From Theobroma cacao (lineage: Eukaryota; Streptophyta; Magnoliopsida; Malvales; Malvaceae), in contig NC_030853.1 in assembly GCF_000208745.1 (NCBI RefSeq), positions 19,590,894 to 19,654,893 on the forward strand: 64,000 nt of DNA. The letters are read 5' to 3'. Below, piece by piece: positions 12,547-25,500 of this stretch. A program made the position numbers and the translations under genes. The notes beneath the pieces were generated by a model. The model had not been told where the DNA came from. It saw only the letters and a list, made by a program, of their open reading frames with translations, and did not search any database. Numbering within the stretch: position 1 is the stretch's first letter; each line of letters opens with the position of its first letter.

Positions 12547-12564
12547 TCCCCAGTGGAGTCGCCA
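12547..12564 (-). promoter_or_regulatory. tRNA primer-binding site of the Ogre-like element
   Basis: Two bases after the 5' LTR the minus strand reads TGGCGACTCCACTGGGGA. It starts with TGG, which pairs with the CCA end of a tRNA. From memory this sequence type recurs in Ogre-like elements; the exact tRNA was not checked. Confidence 0.75.
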
Positions 12565-12984
12565 TTTGTCGTAACGTGCGGGTCCGGGAACCCGACTGCC
12601 AGACGCGAGGTGAAAACTCTAAAAAAAACTAAAAATTAGGAGTCGCCACCAATCTTTTTATTAGGTGTGATTGGTCACCTATTGACTCGATTCTAATCGA
12701 TGAAGCCTTAAATTAATTTTAAGCCCACCGAAAAGAACCTTAAACTGGTCTACGTTTTTCTAGATCTAAGTTCGGGAGTACGGTTACGCCCAGGGAAGGA
12801 TTAGCACCTTGGGACGCCCGTTCCATGAATGGTACCATTTTTAGATTATCCTATTAGACTTTTATTATATTTCCTTAGTTATAATTCTCTTATTTTATCC
12901 CTTATTTATCCTAAAATGGAATGCAAATGTGAAGTAAGATGAAATGCATGGCGTGAGATAAAAATATGTCAAACGAGTAACCTT

Positions 12985-13300
12985 TTATTGAGGATATTTT
13001 CCCGAATCCGCCCATCATACTAGTGGGATCTGGGGTATTCTCTCACCTAGGGAATTATTCGAGAAATTTACCTTTGCAAATTCGACGAATAAATCCCGTC
13101 ATCGGGGTCATCGTACGTTTTCTTTTAAAATAATATTTTTGTGCATAATGAACCAAATTCGGGCAAAAGCCTTTTATTAAATATGCTTCTCGAGCCCTCC
13201 CATCATACTGGTGGGACCCGAGGACATCTTTCACCTAGGAAACTTTTCGAGAAATACCCGTCTTCGCAAGATCCTCGAAAAATCCCATCATCGGGGCTTA
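12985..13300. repeat. Duplicated module inside the 5' LTR
   Basis: Two diverged copies, 12985-13110 and 13165-13300. Each has a CCCATCATACTGGTGGGACC-like core, a CACCTAGG motif and a final TCCCATCATCGGGG-like stretch. A third, weaker copy is at about 13825-13935. The same set occurs in the solo LTR at about 32210-32340, 32660-32780 and 32855-32965. Confidence 0.75.
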
Positions 13301-15160
13301 AACTCGAAAACAGATATATTTATATGCAATGATATGCATGATGCAATATATATGTACATACTATGCTAATACAATTGTCCATTTTTTTATTATTAATTAT
13401 TATTTTCATTTTATTATTTTTTTATTATCATATTTTATATTTTATTTCTAATTATTATTATTTTTATACTTTACATTTTTTATTTTAAGTTACTCTTATA
13501 TTTTCCTTTTATAATTAGATCAATTGTTTATGATTCTATGTTACTTTAATGACAAAAATTTTATATATTTTTTACATAACATTTTATTAATCTATAGTTT
13601 ATACCATTAGATATTTAATACTCAATTTTAAATTACTTATTGTTTTGGGTTTTTTATTTATTTGCCTATTTATTTAATGTCATGTATATAGCATTTTTAC
13701 AAATTCACTATTTTATTATATATTTGAATTATTTTTATCCTTTTTTTTATCTATTGTTATTTATTTACTATTTTTATTGAATAACTGTTGTATAATCAAA
13801 TTCTTTATTTATTAAAAAATTCAGGATCTTGAAATCAAGGCCCTCCCATCGTATTGGTGAAGCCTTGATTCGGATTCCGTACCTAGGGAATGTGGGCTCG
13901 GGATTGCGACTTCTCGCATCTCGACCAACTGTCCCATCATTCGTATTTATATATTATGCTTATAACCAATATTATGGTACTTTTAAGAGTCAATTATTTA
14001 AGGTTGATTTTCATACCTATCTTATTATAATTATTTTGATACTTGACATAATATTTTTTTACTTTTTATTTTTATTCACCAAATATATATTTTAATATAC
14101 ATAAATATTTCCCATGCTCTTTTCTTTATTTTATTTAAGAATACCTCACTAGCAACCTAATAATTTCCAATTTCACTTAATTTAATCTATATGTAAATCT
14201 CTTAGAAAATCTATTTTTTTTGTTTTGCATATTTGCCTCAATCACCCTTAATAACCATTCTCCTACATTTAAATTCTTTTCTTGATTAACTATATGCCTT
14301 TATATTCATATTATATTATTATTTTTAGTTAAATGTTCTTTTGTTTCTTTCTATATATTTTTATTCTTAGATCTATTTTTATAACTAAATAACCTTTCTA
14401 CCTAATTTTGCTATTATTTATTGCATAATAAAAAATATATATTCTTATATATATTCTTATATTCTTGTCTTATCCCACTTCTTGCATATAAAGTTGTAAT
14501 TTTATTTATCTAAAAATAACTAAAATAGATAAATAAATAAAAAAAATTAAAAACATTCAAAATAGGCATCAAAGATTCAAACCCAATAACTGTAGAGCCC
14601 AGAACATACCAAGGTCGAGCTTGGACTAGCCCAAAACTGAACCTAAGGAAGCCCACAATGGCTCCAGAAGCCCACTTCTTCTCCGATCAAAACGCACCAT
14701 TGAGTGCCTTGCTTCAGCTACCCTTTTGTGCTCCAAAACGACACCGTTTGGAAGGGATTGGTTAAGTCTATTGATGAGTCTCAAAACGACGTCGTTTTAA
14801 ACCTCCCAAACCCTAACTATAAAATCTTCCTTTTCTCTCCTCTCTCCATTTTCCTCTTTTGCCTCTCTCTCTAGCCCAAACTCTCTCCCTTCTCTCTACC
14901 AAACTGCCGGCCATCGCCCAAGATCAGCTTCTTACCGCCGACAGCTCCTTCTTTTCCCTCTCTACTTTCCAGCCACCGGCTTTCCCCTCATCTCCTTACG
15001 TATTTTTTTTTTTATTTTTGGTATCTCTTTTCTGATTTTTTTTGGGTTGTGGATCGTTGTGGTTGCTAGTGAATATAGGGTATTTTTTTTGCAGATTTTT
15101 GGCATTCTCTTTGGCTTGCAAGATGTGGCTTGTTGCTCCTCTTTTTGAATGGGTGCTATA

Positions 15161-15274
15161 GTGCCCCCTTTATACTAGGTTAAAGGGGGCACGCTCCCAC
15201 TACCCTGCCAGACCCGAATTTTTTGCGTCTGGCAGGGTGAGGGAGGTGCCTAGCAGGGTGCGTCCGCACCCTGC
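15161..15274 (-). repeat. Three adjacent hairpins in the 5' LTR
   Basis: Stems at 15161-15172 with 15181-15192 (GTGCCCCCTTTA), 15203-15213 with 15227-15237 (CCCTGCCAGAC, perfect), and 15253-15262 with 15265-15274 (GCAGGGTGCG, 2-base loop). These match the trio at 661-774 of the other LTR. In the third stem a T-A pair there is a C-G pair here. Confidence 0.85.
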
Positions 15275-15396
15275 CAGTCGTACCTCTCTCCACCCTTTTT
15301 TTTCATTTTTTCTTTATTATTTTTTAATGTTTTTAATATTTATTTTTTAATTCATTTTTTTGTTTATGATTTTTGTTATAATTTTTAGTGTCTACA

Positions 15397-15751
15397 GTGT
15401 GAAGATGCACCAGGCCCCTCACTACCATAAAACAAGAAGCTCGCTTGTCAACAAATCTCTTCTATCCTTTCCTCCCTTCTCCTACTTGAATAATCCCTTA
15501 GCGACTTTTTGCCCTGAAGCCCCTGTAGACATTGGACCACATAACACTTTCATTGAATAAAAAATCGTGAATCCTGAATTTATTCATAACAGCTCACTCC
15601 TGTATTCCCATAAGAGCATTTAAAATCAGAACCTCGACAGTTCTCAGATTCACTCCATTGTGATAAAAGATAGAACAAAACCAATCTTTCAAAAACACCA
15701 CTCCCTTAAGGGAACACATAAGTTGCCATCATTTCAAAAAGAGGGCTAGAC
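15397..15751 (-). other. Probable 3' untranslated region of the first LINE
   Basis: Lies between the ORF2 stop (15752-15754) and the Ogre-like LTR. No gene is seen. Assigned by position only. Confidence 0.5.
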
Positions 15752-18700
15752 TCACCTAAGGTTGCCATTCCCTACAAAGGCACTATCCCTAACTTCAGTC
15801 CAAACATTAACCAGATCGATTGCTCTTCCTATTCCAGCTTTTGCCAGTGTATCAGCTTGCTGATTTGCCTCTCTTCTTACATGAATAATTTCCCACCTTT
15901 TTCACCTTTTTTTTTTCAGCATTTCAATTTGAAGAATCCACTTCCTTTTTCTCCAGGGAGCATGATTAGGAGTTTTAATCCAACTCACCGCATTTGTGGA
16001 GTCGCTCTCAATGACCAGGAAATGAGACCCGTTCCAAGTTGATGCGACAAACATCATGAACGCTTGTCTAATGGCCAACACTTCTACTAGATTTGAATCA
16101 CCCAACCTTATGGACTTGGAGAACATCATTTTGATTTCACCTACAAAATTGCTAAGGATCCCATCAATTCCAGCTTTTCTTGGGCTTCCACTAGCTGCTC
16201 CATCCACGTTAAACTTCATATAACCTTTAACAGGTTTTGTCCACTCTACCATCGGTCTTGACTTCTTGCTGCTTTTAAGAACTGCCCCTAACCTTGGTTC
16301 ATTAAAAGTATCAAGAGTCCGACCGTAGTCCCTTGGCCATTTGGCCTTTGCCCATGTGGCCACTTTTAACTTCGCCAGCTCATAAAGCTGATTCTGGTCC
16401 CATGTTTTAGCTCCGAAAATAATGTCATTCCTAGCCAGCCAGATTGACCAAATCACTGCAAAAAATGCCATCTTCTAAACTTTTATTTCACCTTCCTTTA
16501 AAACCACAGTATTTCAAGACTCAAAAAAAGTAATCAAATTCTTTGGTTGAACCCAACAAACATTCCACTCCCTGCACCATTGGGTCCAAATGCAACATGA
16601 TTCGACACAATAAATAAAGATATGATTAACAGTTTCAGTAACCTGATGGCAAAATGGGCAGTAAGCTGAACTTAAACTCATTAATCCCCATTTGACAAGT
16701 TCTACCTTAACAGCCACCCTTCCATGCAGGATTTCCCAAAAAAAAAAAACTTCCACTCTAAACGGAGCAAGGTGAGCCCAAACCTATCTCCATATGCTTC
16801 TAACAATGTTGCCATTTGCCAAATGTTGCCTACAAGATGCTTTGACTGAGAAATTCCCAGATAGAGAGCCTTTCCAAATGACTATATCTTGAATTTTCGC
16901 AGACAGTTGATATTCATTTACAATATTCAAGAACTGCTTCCATTGTTCTTCCTCCCAGTCGAACACCCTTCTGTGCAGCTTTATCTCCCATTTCCATTCA
17001 TTATTTTGCTGTAGCCCAAACTCTTGAATCTTCCCCATTTTATTGATCGCTAAAGCAAACATTCTTAGGAAAGCATTTTTAAGAACAACTCTTTCAATCC
17101 ACTCTTTCGACCATAATAAGACTCTATTGCCATCACCAACCAATCTACATAAATTGCTGGAAACTTGCATAAAAAAAAGGATTAGAAGGGGAAAGGGAGG
17201 ATAAAATGTTTTTCCATGTGATGGACATTTTCCTATTCATCTCGACTGACGGCAGCAGGTTGTTGGGGTCCTCACGGTGTTTCTGCACTAAAACTTCCAA
17301 ACACAAACTATGTTTTTCCCTACCATACCGCCACAGCCATTCGGTAAGAAGGGCTCTATTTTTCACATCAAGATTGGTGATTCCCAAACTGTCGTTCTCC
17401 TTCAAATTAGTGATTTTCTCCCATCCCACATAATAGTTTTTCTTTTTATCTTCAACCTCATTCCAAAGAAAACGCCTTTGGATTTTTTCAATTTCTTTTT
17501 TCACGCTTTTCGACATTTAGAACAAAGACATGTAGAATAAAGGAAGGCTAGCCATCACCGATTTAAGAAGAGTCACCCTTCCCCCCATGGATAGTATTTT
17601 CGACTTCCACCCCACCAACCGATCCTTAAACTTTTTTATTATAGGTCTCCAAGTTTTCATGGATCGGTTACATGCTCCCAGTGGTAATCTAAGGTAAACA
17701 TTCGATAGAGAACCCACCTTGTACGCTATACTATCTGCCAAGCTTGCCAATTCCTGCTCCCTCACCCCAACCCCTATTATACTGCTCTTCATAAAGTTAA
17801 TTTTTAGTCCTGAAGAGACTTGGAAACACATAAGCAAATGTTTTAAGTTAACCAAATCTTCACCTTTAGGTTGGTAGAAGACTAGGGTATTGTCTGCAAA
17901 TTGAAGGTGTGAGACTGCTAATCCATTGCTCTCAATTTTAATGTTCTCGAAGAGGTCTTTTTCTTTCGCTTTATACATCAATCGGCTCAACACCTTAACC
18001 ACCATGTTAAATAGGAAGGGAGAAAGAGGGCACCCTTGCCTAAGGCCCTTTTTCATATGGAAAGGGGCTGTAAGAACACCGTTTACTAAAATTGACACTT
18101 GAGTTGTGGAAATATATTCTCTCATCCACCTTCTCCACCGGTTACCAAACCCTATTTTCTGCATAACTAAATCGAGAAAGTCTTACTCAACACAATCGAA
18201 GGCCTTATCAAAGTCAACTTTGAACAGTAAACCCTCTCCATCCTCTATTTTTAGTAGGTTAATAATCTCATTAACGATGAGGACGCAATCTAACAATTGT
18301 CTACCCTTCGTGAATGCAAATTTGTTAACTTCAATCACTTTTCCTATCATTTCCCTCAACCGATTTGCAAGAAGCTTAGCAATAATTTTATACATGCTTC
18401 CCACTAAGTTGATCGGTCTGTAATCACTCAACAAGGTTGGGTTTGTCACTTTTGTGATTAACGTGATAAAAGAGTTATTTGCTCACTCATTCAATTTACC
18501 TTTACAATAGAAGTTATCAACACAAGCCATAACATCTTCTCTAATAGTCTCCCACTCATTTTTTAAAAAGTGAAGGTTAAAACCATCTGGCTCCGGTGCC
18601 TTGTTCATGTCACAACTGTTGATGGTGTCCCAAACCTTTTCCTCAGTGAATTTTCTTTCAAGATATGGCTTTGATTGATCACCTAACCTCTTAAAACCAC

Positions 18701-19973
18701 AACATATGTCTTTAATTTTTAAACTGTTCTGTTTGTCATAGAACTTCCCATAGTAATCTGCAATCCCCTTCTTAATTTCCTCTTTCTTTTCAAGCATCTT
18801 ACCATTGACATTTATCCTTCGACAACATAAGCTCTTCGTCTAACCGAAGCAAAGGTATGGAAAAATCGTGTGTTCCTATCCCTTTCTCCAACCCATTTAA
18901 CTCATGATTTTTGAAGCCACTCTTTCTCTTACACTCTGTATGCTTGCCATGGTTCAGCCCGCTTGCTTACCACTATCTTTCTCACTTTCTCTTTTTTTGT
19001 CGTTTGTTGCCATTCCTCTTGCAACCCTTTCAACTATTCTTCTAATCTTTTAACTTTCTCAGCTGAGTTTCCCAAACATTCCCGTTGCCACATTTTTAGA
19101 ATTGGTTTTAACTCCTTTAGCTTCTGCCCCACCTCATTCTTTTTAGGACTCTTACTATCCTGCAATCTCCAAAACTCCTTCACTGTTTTGTGAAAACTTT
19201 GTTTATCAGTCTAGTGGTTAAAGAACTTAAAAGGTCTAGCTCCCCAATCAGCAACTTCAATCCCCAAAAAAAATCGACACATGGTCTGACAGGAATTGTG
19301 GAATGATCTTTTCAGAAAGACCTGAAAACTCCCCAACCAGGCTTGCATAAATCAAAAATCGATCAAGGAAGCTGAAAGCTATCTGTTCCCTATAGTTGCA
19401 CCATGTAAACTTAGCCCCCTCCAAAAAAGGATCAATCAGACCAAGTTCATTTATGAAATTATTGAAACAAGAAATTGATCTTGATATTTCCCCTAACTTG
19501 ACTCTCTCCTCTTCACTTCGAACAGTGTTGAAATCACCCCATAGGCACCATTTCCCTTCGAAACTTTCCATTTTGACTTTTAACCTCTCATAAACCTCTC
19601 TTTTTTCCCCTTCATCGTTTGGTGCATAGATATTCCCAATTTCTACTTTCGCTTTTGTTTCTCTAATTGCCCCTTTAATCAAGATGAAATTTTTGCTTTC
19701 CACAATATTTGCAACTTCAAAAAAGTCCTCCTACCAAATGCTAATAATACCTCCTTCTAGACCCTCAGATGGCATAGCATGCCCCTTAACTCTATCATTC
19801 CCCCATAACCTGACAAAAAAATCCTTATTTATTTTTTTCAACTTAGTCTCCTGAATCAATACTACCTTAAGTTTATGATTTCTAATCATGTTCCTTAATG
19901 CACGTTTCTTCTCACCCCTACCAATGCCTCTATAATTCCAAGACAGTACATTCATCAAAGAATAAGAACTCAC
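15752..19973 (-). pseudogene. LINE ORF2: endonuclease, RT, zinc region, RNase H
   Basis: Decayed ORF2. The N-terminal endonuclease shows NVLSWNYRGIGRG, IQETK, WGDFN and the final SDH. The RT follows with YRPINLVGSMYKIIAKLLANR, KVDFDKAFDCVE and GLRQGCPLSPFLFN. The catalytic box reads FADN where active enzymes have FADD. A zinc-binding region (CPFCHQVTETVNHIFIYC) and an RNase H (FNVDGAASGSP, ESDSTNAVSW) end the protein; the last codons before TGA at 15754-15752 read VGNGNLR. The reading frame is broken at several points, for example near 15900, 17145, 17517, 18180 and 19257-19730. The strongest call is the protein family; the exact length of the ancestral ORF is inferred. Confidence 0.88.
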
Positions 19974-20239
19974 TTACCACTCCGTAGTGCATCACTCTTA
20001 CTTCGTCGCTCTGCTGACCACATCCAATGTTCCCAAGGTTCTGATCACAATTTCTCTATCTTCCCAAAATTCTAGACCAATTTTGTTACCCACTTCTCAA
20101 CACTCGGTGGCTTCTTTCCAATTTATTCCATTTTGGACTGCAATATCCGAGTCCGTCAAAGAGAGATGACTTACTTCCTATACCTCCCCTATTTTTCCTT
20201 CCAAAATAGATCTAATATTCTTCCTTGTTTTGCTTCTAC

Positions 20240-22562
20240 TTTGGCCTTGTGTCAATGGTTCCTCTAGCATGATCCTTTAACCCTCAACAGTGACCCAAGG
20301 TCTGTTATTCGCTTTCAACTCGTAGCCATTACCTTTGATCTCTCCACTGTCCTCTGTTATTGGCTTTGGCTCCAAAGCCATTAGTCTTTCCTTCTTCTCA
20401 AACCCTTTCATTACTTTTCCTCTATTACGTTTCACCTTTCTCAAATTACTATTTCCATTTTTATTTTCTTTCTTCTTTTTACTCCCTTTACCATTCTATT
20501 CCCTCACTTTCCTTTTGCCTTTCCCCTTATTTCTTTTTTTTGGAATTTCGGCTAGCTCTCCCATCGTTATTTTATCCTCTACACTTGATCTGATCACTGC
20601 TTCATCTTTTCCTTTATTTTTTGGCTTAATTTCTTTTTTTTCCCTCTTCGATTTTTCCCATTCTCCATTATCGCTTAGTTTCTCTGAACCACTCCTCTCT
20701 TTGCTTTCCACTGCTCTAGGTCTATTAATTCCAGTAGCTTCCTGAATAATATAATTATTTCCCCTATCACTTGACAGGAAACCCCTTTTCTCCTTCCCTT
20801 TTCTTACTGTTCGTTTGTCTCTATTTATTTCTTTAAGAAGTGTTCCGTTTGACCTTTTCTCTGATAACCCCCCATTCTCCATTACCCCTTTTTGAGGCAT
20901 TGTCCTTTCTCTTATTCCTTCACTCTCAACACCCTTCATAAGTGTTAGTGGCCCAATCCTATTTCCTTTTCTTATCAATTTTTCATTTGGGCTTGTACCT
21001 TCCCTTTTACAGGCCGGTTCTTCTTTAGATTGATCCTTATCCCTCCTTAGCCCAATTACATCATCCATATCTACCCGCAGCTCTCTTTTTTCCTTCATCA
21101 TACTTTTCACCTTCCTATTTGGACCCACGCCAACTTCCATCTCACCCGATAAACCTAGATCGGACCATGGGGATTTTTTTGACACACCTCCTTCACTTTT
21201 TTGAGATCCCCCAACTTTCAAACTTCTCTATCTTTTCTTTTGTTTTGAAACAACAAAATCTAACTCAATCATATCACCTATTACCAACTTTGATTTAGGG
21301 TCAGGAACCCCATCACGTTGTGCACCACTTTTCAAACTGTCCCTCTCGCTGTCAGACTGCATGTTAACCCACCCTTCTTCCTCATTGATCAATTTTCCAT
21401 CCTCCTCCCCACTCCATGACTGGTTTTCGCTTGATCTCAGAGGCGTCTCCACCACTTCCCTACCTTGCATCATACCCAAAATCTATCTCTCCAAATTAGC
21501 TTTTTCCATTTCAACAATGGAAGCTTTAAAAGTGATCATATGACCTTTCACTTTGACTTTTGGGAAGGCTGGGATCATGTTGAGACTTTTAACTTCCACT
21601 AACATGAAGGCTTGGTCAAATCTCTCCTTCGTTGCTACAGGATAATCCATTTTAATAAAAGATCCCTAATTGTTCCCTAAAGCCTCAAAGGTCTTTTCAC
21701 TCTACAAATGGATATGTAGCTCCTCAACTTTAACCCAAACTCGATACCTTCTCATTTTGACCTCGGCATCATAGGGAACAAGATAATCAAACCATAAGTT
21801 GAAGATTTCACTATACGACTATAATAACACCTCCATAACTTCCCTATCATCAAAGGTAACCAGGACATTAAGGCCTCGTGCTGGTCTAACCATGGTCGAC
21901 ACCCCTTCAAGGAACATGGCACTCTGAATTGACTTACAGGCCATGGTATTCCTCAGTTTACCCATGGTTGACCGATTTAACCACTCAAACTCTGTCTGAT
22001 CCAGCGAGACAAAGATAGTCACTTGCTTTTCTTCACCAGTTTGTTCTCTGGTCTGTTGGATAGGCTCCTGGACATTAACCCCTTTTTCTCCCATCTCCTT
22101 ACTCTCCTTACGCCCCAGTAGAACTTCCTTGAACGTGTTGCCTTCTCCCGTTTTAAGATTACCATTTTCTGGTAGGTGTTCTCTACCGTTGAGGAACCTT
22201 TTCCTTTGCCTATCCCGATAAGCTTCTTTCACTTTAAGTCTTCATCCATTAAGATGGATTCCTTCTCCATACTGTATCGCCTTCCTCATTTCATGTTCAT
22301 GGAGGAATCTCACAAAGCCATAATTGCTATGCCTATTCCATGTTCTCTTCGGGATAAAAACGTCAACCATAATTCCAAACTCGTCGAAGCAAACTTTCAA
22401 CTCCCTCCAGGATATTCGATAGCTTACATTATCAACGAATACTGTGCATAAGTTTTTTCTCCATCTTTCCAGATTGTCGTGAAAACCCCTCAAACCACTG
22501 CCGTCTTCTTTCCTCTCCCGCACACCTAAACCTATTCCTAGACCAAAGCTTTTCTCTCTCAT
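20240..22562 (-). pseudogene. LINE ORF1 with RRM domain
   Basis: The N terminus (22562-22242) is an RRM-like fold: LCTVFVDNVSYRISWRELKV, then VDVFIPKRTWNRHSNYGFVR, close to the RNP motifs of plant LINE ORF1 proteins. Next comes a region with FVSLDQTEFEWLNRSTMGKL and GLNVLVTFDDREVM (21819-22232), typical of the domain after the RRM. The remainder to about 20240 is a long lysine/glutamate-rich low-complexity tail. Stops and frame changes separate the parts near 22235, 21480-21810 and 21225. It is expected to bind the element RNA. The C-terminal limit is approximate. Confidence 0.78.
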
Positions 22563-22569
22563 TTTTTGC

Positions 22570-25500
22570 CAATAATTAGAAATTTTATGTATAGCTAGTA
22601 AAGAATCAAATTCAACCTGTATCTTCTTGTAACCTCTGTTCCAGCATAAACTTAAACCTTGATAGATAATCCAGAGTTAAACTATTAGAGAAAAAGATAT
22701 GCCGATCTTGTATGTAACGGCAATCCAATTACCATTCTCGTCCCTGATCAAACCACCCGTTGCTACCATTCTCGGTTGCTTTTTTACACTCCGATCAACA
22801 TTAAATTTAACTTAGTGTTCCTTAGGTTTCTCCCAAGCTATTATAAACTCCTTTCTCAATTGTTGATGCTCTCTGCTCAAAGTATCTCATGCCTCATTTG
22901 CATTAGTCCAAATCTATTGCCAAGCATCATAAAGCTAAGTGAAAGATTCATAAAAAATACTCATATTCCTCCAATATCATAGAAGCCATAAGGCGTGTGC
23001 AAAAAGCATACCTCAAGGAATGTTATCTAAAATCCAGTTGCTTGACATATTATCCAACACCTAATACTTCAAGTGGATACTAAAAAAATTACCATTCATC
23101 AGATCAGGTCTAAATTATAGCCATAGGTTTCTTGAAGGTCCATAATCCCTCAATGTATGCAAGATAGTTTCATCTGTGTTATCACATCGTGAGTAGAAAG
23201 CTGAAGTTTCCAAGTTCTTGTTCAGTAGCGAAGCTAATGTAGGTAATGAATCATGCATTGTTCTCCAAATGAATATTTGAATCCTTCTAAAACTTTTAAT
23301 CTTCCAAACTTGTTTCCAATGGTTGTCTTTAGGAAATATAATTATAGTTTGAGCATCGTATGCTGTCTTCATTGAGAATTCTCCATTACTTGTCAGCATC
23401 CAAAAGCCCATATCTTTTTCTTCACTAGATGGAGCAATTACTACTGCCATTATCATTAAAACAATATGTTGTGTTAATACCTGCATAAGTTGTTGAAGAT
23501 CTCAATTACCAAATTCATCGCAATAGCTTGCAACAGGTAGGTCAACTTCAACCTTTGAAATGTCCCTGATAACGTGATCTATCAATGGACCACATCAAAG
23601 CCATGTATCCATCTAGAATTCAGTACAATGGCCATTATTGATATTCATCCTTAAACCTTTAAGCAAAACAGCCCTATCGTTCAGAATACTCTTTCAAACA
23701 TATGAGTCAAAAGAGTTTGCACTTATTAACATGAAGTCATGATTCTTGAGATATTTTTTCTTTAAGAGATCTACCCACAAACGATCTATATATTGCCATA
23801 TGCTCTAACCAAGTTTAGCAAGCGATGCTAGGTTAGTTTTCCTTGATTTTCGAATCTGCAACCTCCTTGATCCTTAGGTAAATAGATTTTATCCTAGCTT
23901 AAAGCATGATTTTTCTTGATGCCTCCCACATGACCCAATATAAAGTTCTTGTTTAGACGATCAATTTCCCGAACAACATGCTCAGGAAGGTATGACGTCT
24001 GCATTAGATATGAAGCCATAGTACTTGTCACTGATTGCACTAATGATATCCAACTTGCCATAGATAGGTGTTTGTTGTTCCATCTTTCTAGTCTTTGTTT
24101 CACTTTATTAATTAGCTCCAAATATATGGCTCTAGTAATCCTTCCATGAAGCATTAGAGTGCCAAGATATTTCCCCAAATTTTTTGTTAAAGGAATTTTT
24201 GTAGTGCTTTTAAATAAGTTTGCTCTTATAGAAGATATATTTGAAAAAACTAGCATTGTTGATTTTGCTAGGCTAACTTTCTGTCCTAATGCCAAATAGA
24301 AACTATCAAACATCAATACACGCACTTGCCTTGTTGAAGCTATTCCAAACAACATTAAATCATTAGCAAAACATACATGAGAAAGGTTAGGGCCTTTCTT
24401 TGTCAAAGACAGTGGTTTCCAGTTACTCAACCTCAATTCATTGTTAATTAAAAGGGAAAGCTTTGACAAGGGATCACCTAGTCTTATTCCTCTTGTAGGG
24501 GAGAATATAGGTGTATGATTGCCATTTTAGATAATAGAAAATGTAGGAGATTTCACAATAAACATGATTAAGTTTACCCATGTGGTAGGTAAGCCAATTT
24601 CTTCCAACATATCTTGTAGAAAGTTCCATTTCAAACGATCATAAGCTTTCTCTAAGTCTATTGTAAAGGCTAGAGCATCGTTTCTTTTTTCATAATGCGC
24701 ATTGTGTGAATAGCCTCCTATACTATAATTATGTTATTTGTTGCTTGCCTTCCTGGAATAAATCTACATAGGGTTTCCTAATAAATCCATTTAGCAAAGG
24801 TTTCAAACGATCTACCAACACCTTGCTAATAATCTTCAAAGGCATAGAGCATAGGCTTATTGGACGAAATTGAGTTAACTTTTCTGGATTGTTAGTCTTC
24901 AGGATTAGTGTGATCAATGTATGGTTTACTTCCACTAGGAAAGAACCAGAATTATATGCATCTTATACAAACTGCACAATGTCTAAGCCAATATTTGCCT
25001 AATTTCCTTGATAAAAACTTGTTGGGAAACCATCAAAACCCAGACTTTTATTCAAATTCATATCAAATAGTGCCTTCTTCATATCATGATTACTAAAAGG
25101 TTTGGAGCGTTCACGTACCATATTTGCATCTAATTTCCATTGCATATTTACAAGTAAGAATTCCAATATTCCATCATCCATGTACAGGTTTAAATAAAAT
25201 TGAGTCACCATGCTTTCTAAGTCAGACTGATTAGAACACCAGAAGTCATCATCCTTTCTTAGAGTTGCAAACTTCTTCCTTCGTTATTTCCCTTTCACTA
25301 CTGCATGATAAAATTTAGAATTTCCATCACAATGTTTTTGCCAATCAAATTTCACCTTTTACTACCACATTAGTTTTTCTTGGTAAAGAGTGAGATTATA
25401 ATCTTCCGCTAGAGTTACTTCAAGATTTTGTAAATAGTCATTTGATCCCCTGTCTAGTTGCTTTTGTGTACTTTTTAAGTCTTGCAAAAATTATTCTTTT

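Larger units (their letters stand above)
1..15396 (-). mobile_element. Tat/Ogre-like Ty3 LTR retrotransposon, left end outside window
   Basis: Giant Ty3-type retrotransposon read on the minus strand. Visible order from 5' to 3': LTR (15396-12567), primer-binding site, ORF1 with a coiled coil, gag-protease, a non-coding gap that looks like an intron, RT, RNase H, a second RNase H, integrase, 3' minisatellite, polypurine tract, and the start of the 3' LTR (893-1). The extra ORF before gag, the second RNase H, the gap between protease and RT and the 3' tandem repeats are established hallmarks of the Tat/Ogre lineage. Full length would be about 17.3 kb if both LTRs are equal. By eye the visible LTR parts differ at roughly 5-8 % of sites, so the insertion is not recent. 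The bases after the right LTR are GTGTG; the matching target duplication lies outside the window. Coding regions carry several stops, so this copy is not autonomous. Confidence 0.93.
12567..15396 (-). repeat. 5' LTR of the Ogre-like element (complete)
   Basis: A 2,830-bp LTR bounded by TG...CA: on the plus strand it runs from TGTCGTAACG to GTGTCTACA. The outer 0.9 kb is repeated at 1-893. The inner third holds very AT-rich DNA (13380-14500) and three copies of a 100-130 bp module. A related solo LTR in opposite orientation lies at 30895-33393 and shares both ends. Confidence 0.93.
15397..22565 (-). mobile_element. L1-type LINE with RNase H, first copy, 3' end lost at the Ogre-like insertion
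   Basis: A non-LTR retrotransposon on the minus strand with ORF1 (RRM-type RNA binding) and ORF2 (endonuclease, RT, zinc-binding region, RNase H), in the order usual for plant L1 elements. The 5' edge at about 22565 abuts the interrupted RNase H domain of another LINE. No poly-A tail is visible: the sequence runs straight into the Ogre-like LTR at 15396, so the LTR element probably inserted into its 3' region. Many stops and frame changes make it inactive. Confidence 0.85.

Noticed and set aside
15397..15401. GTGTG as target duplication of the Ogre-like element
   Set aside because: The partner copy would lie left of the window, so it cannot be tested.
20335..20745. 136-residue hydrophobic plus-strand frame resembling a membrane protein
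   Set aside because: It mirrors the lysine/glutamate-rich tail of LINE ORF1; the Phe/Leu/Ser bias is a strand artefact.
22242..22562. RRM-containing frame as a possible host splicing factor
   Set aside because: The RRM is followed by LINE ORF1 sequence and then ORF2 on the same strand, so it belongs to the LINE.
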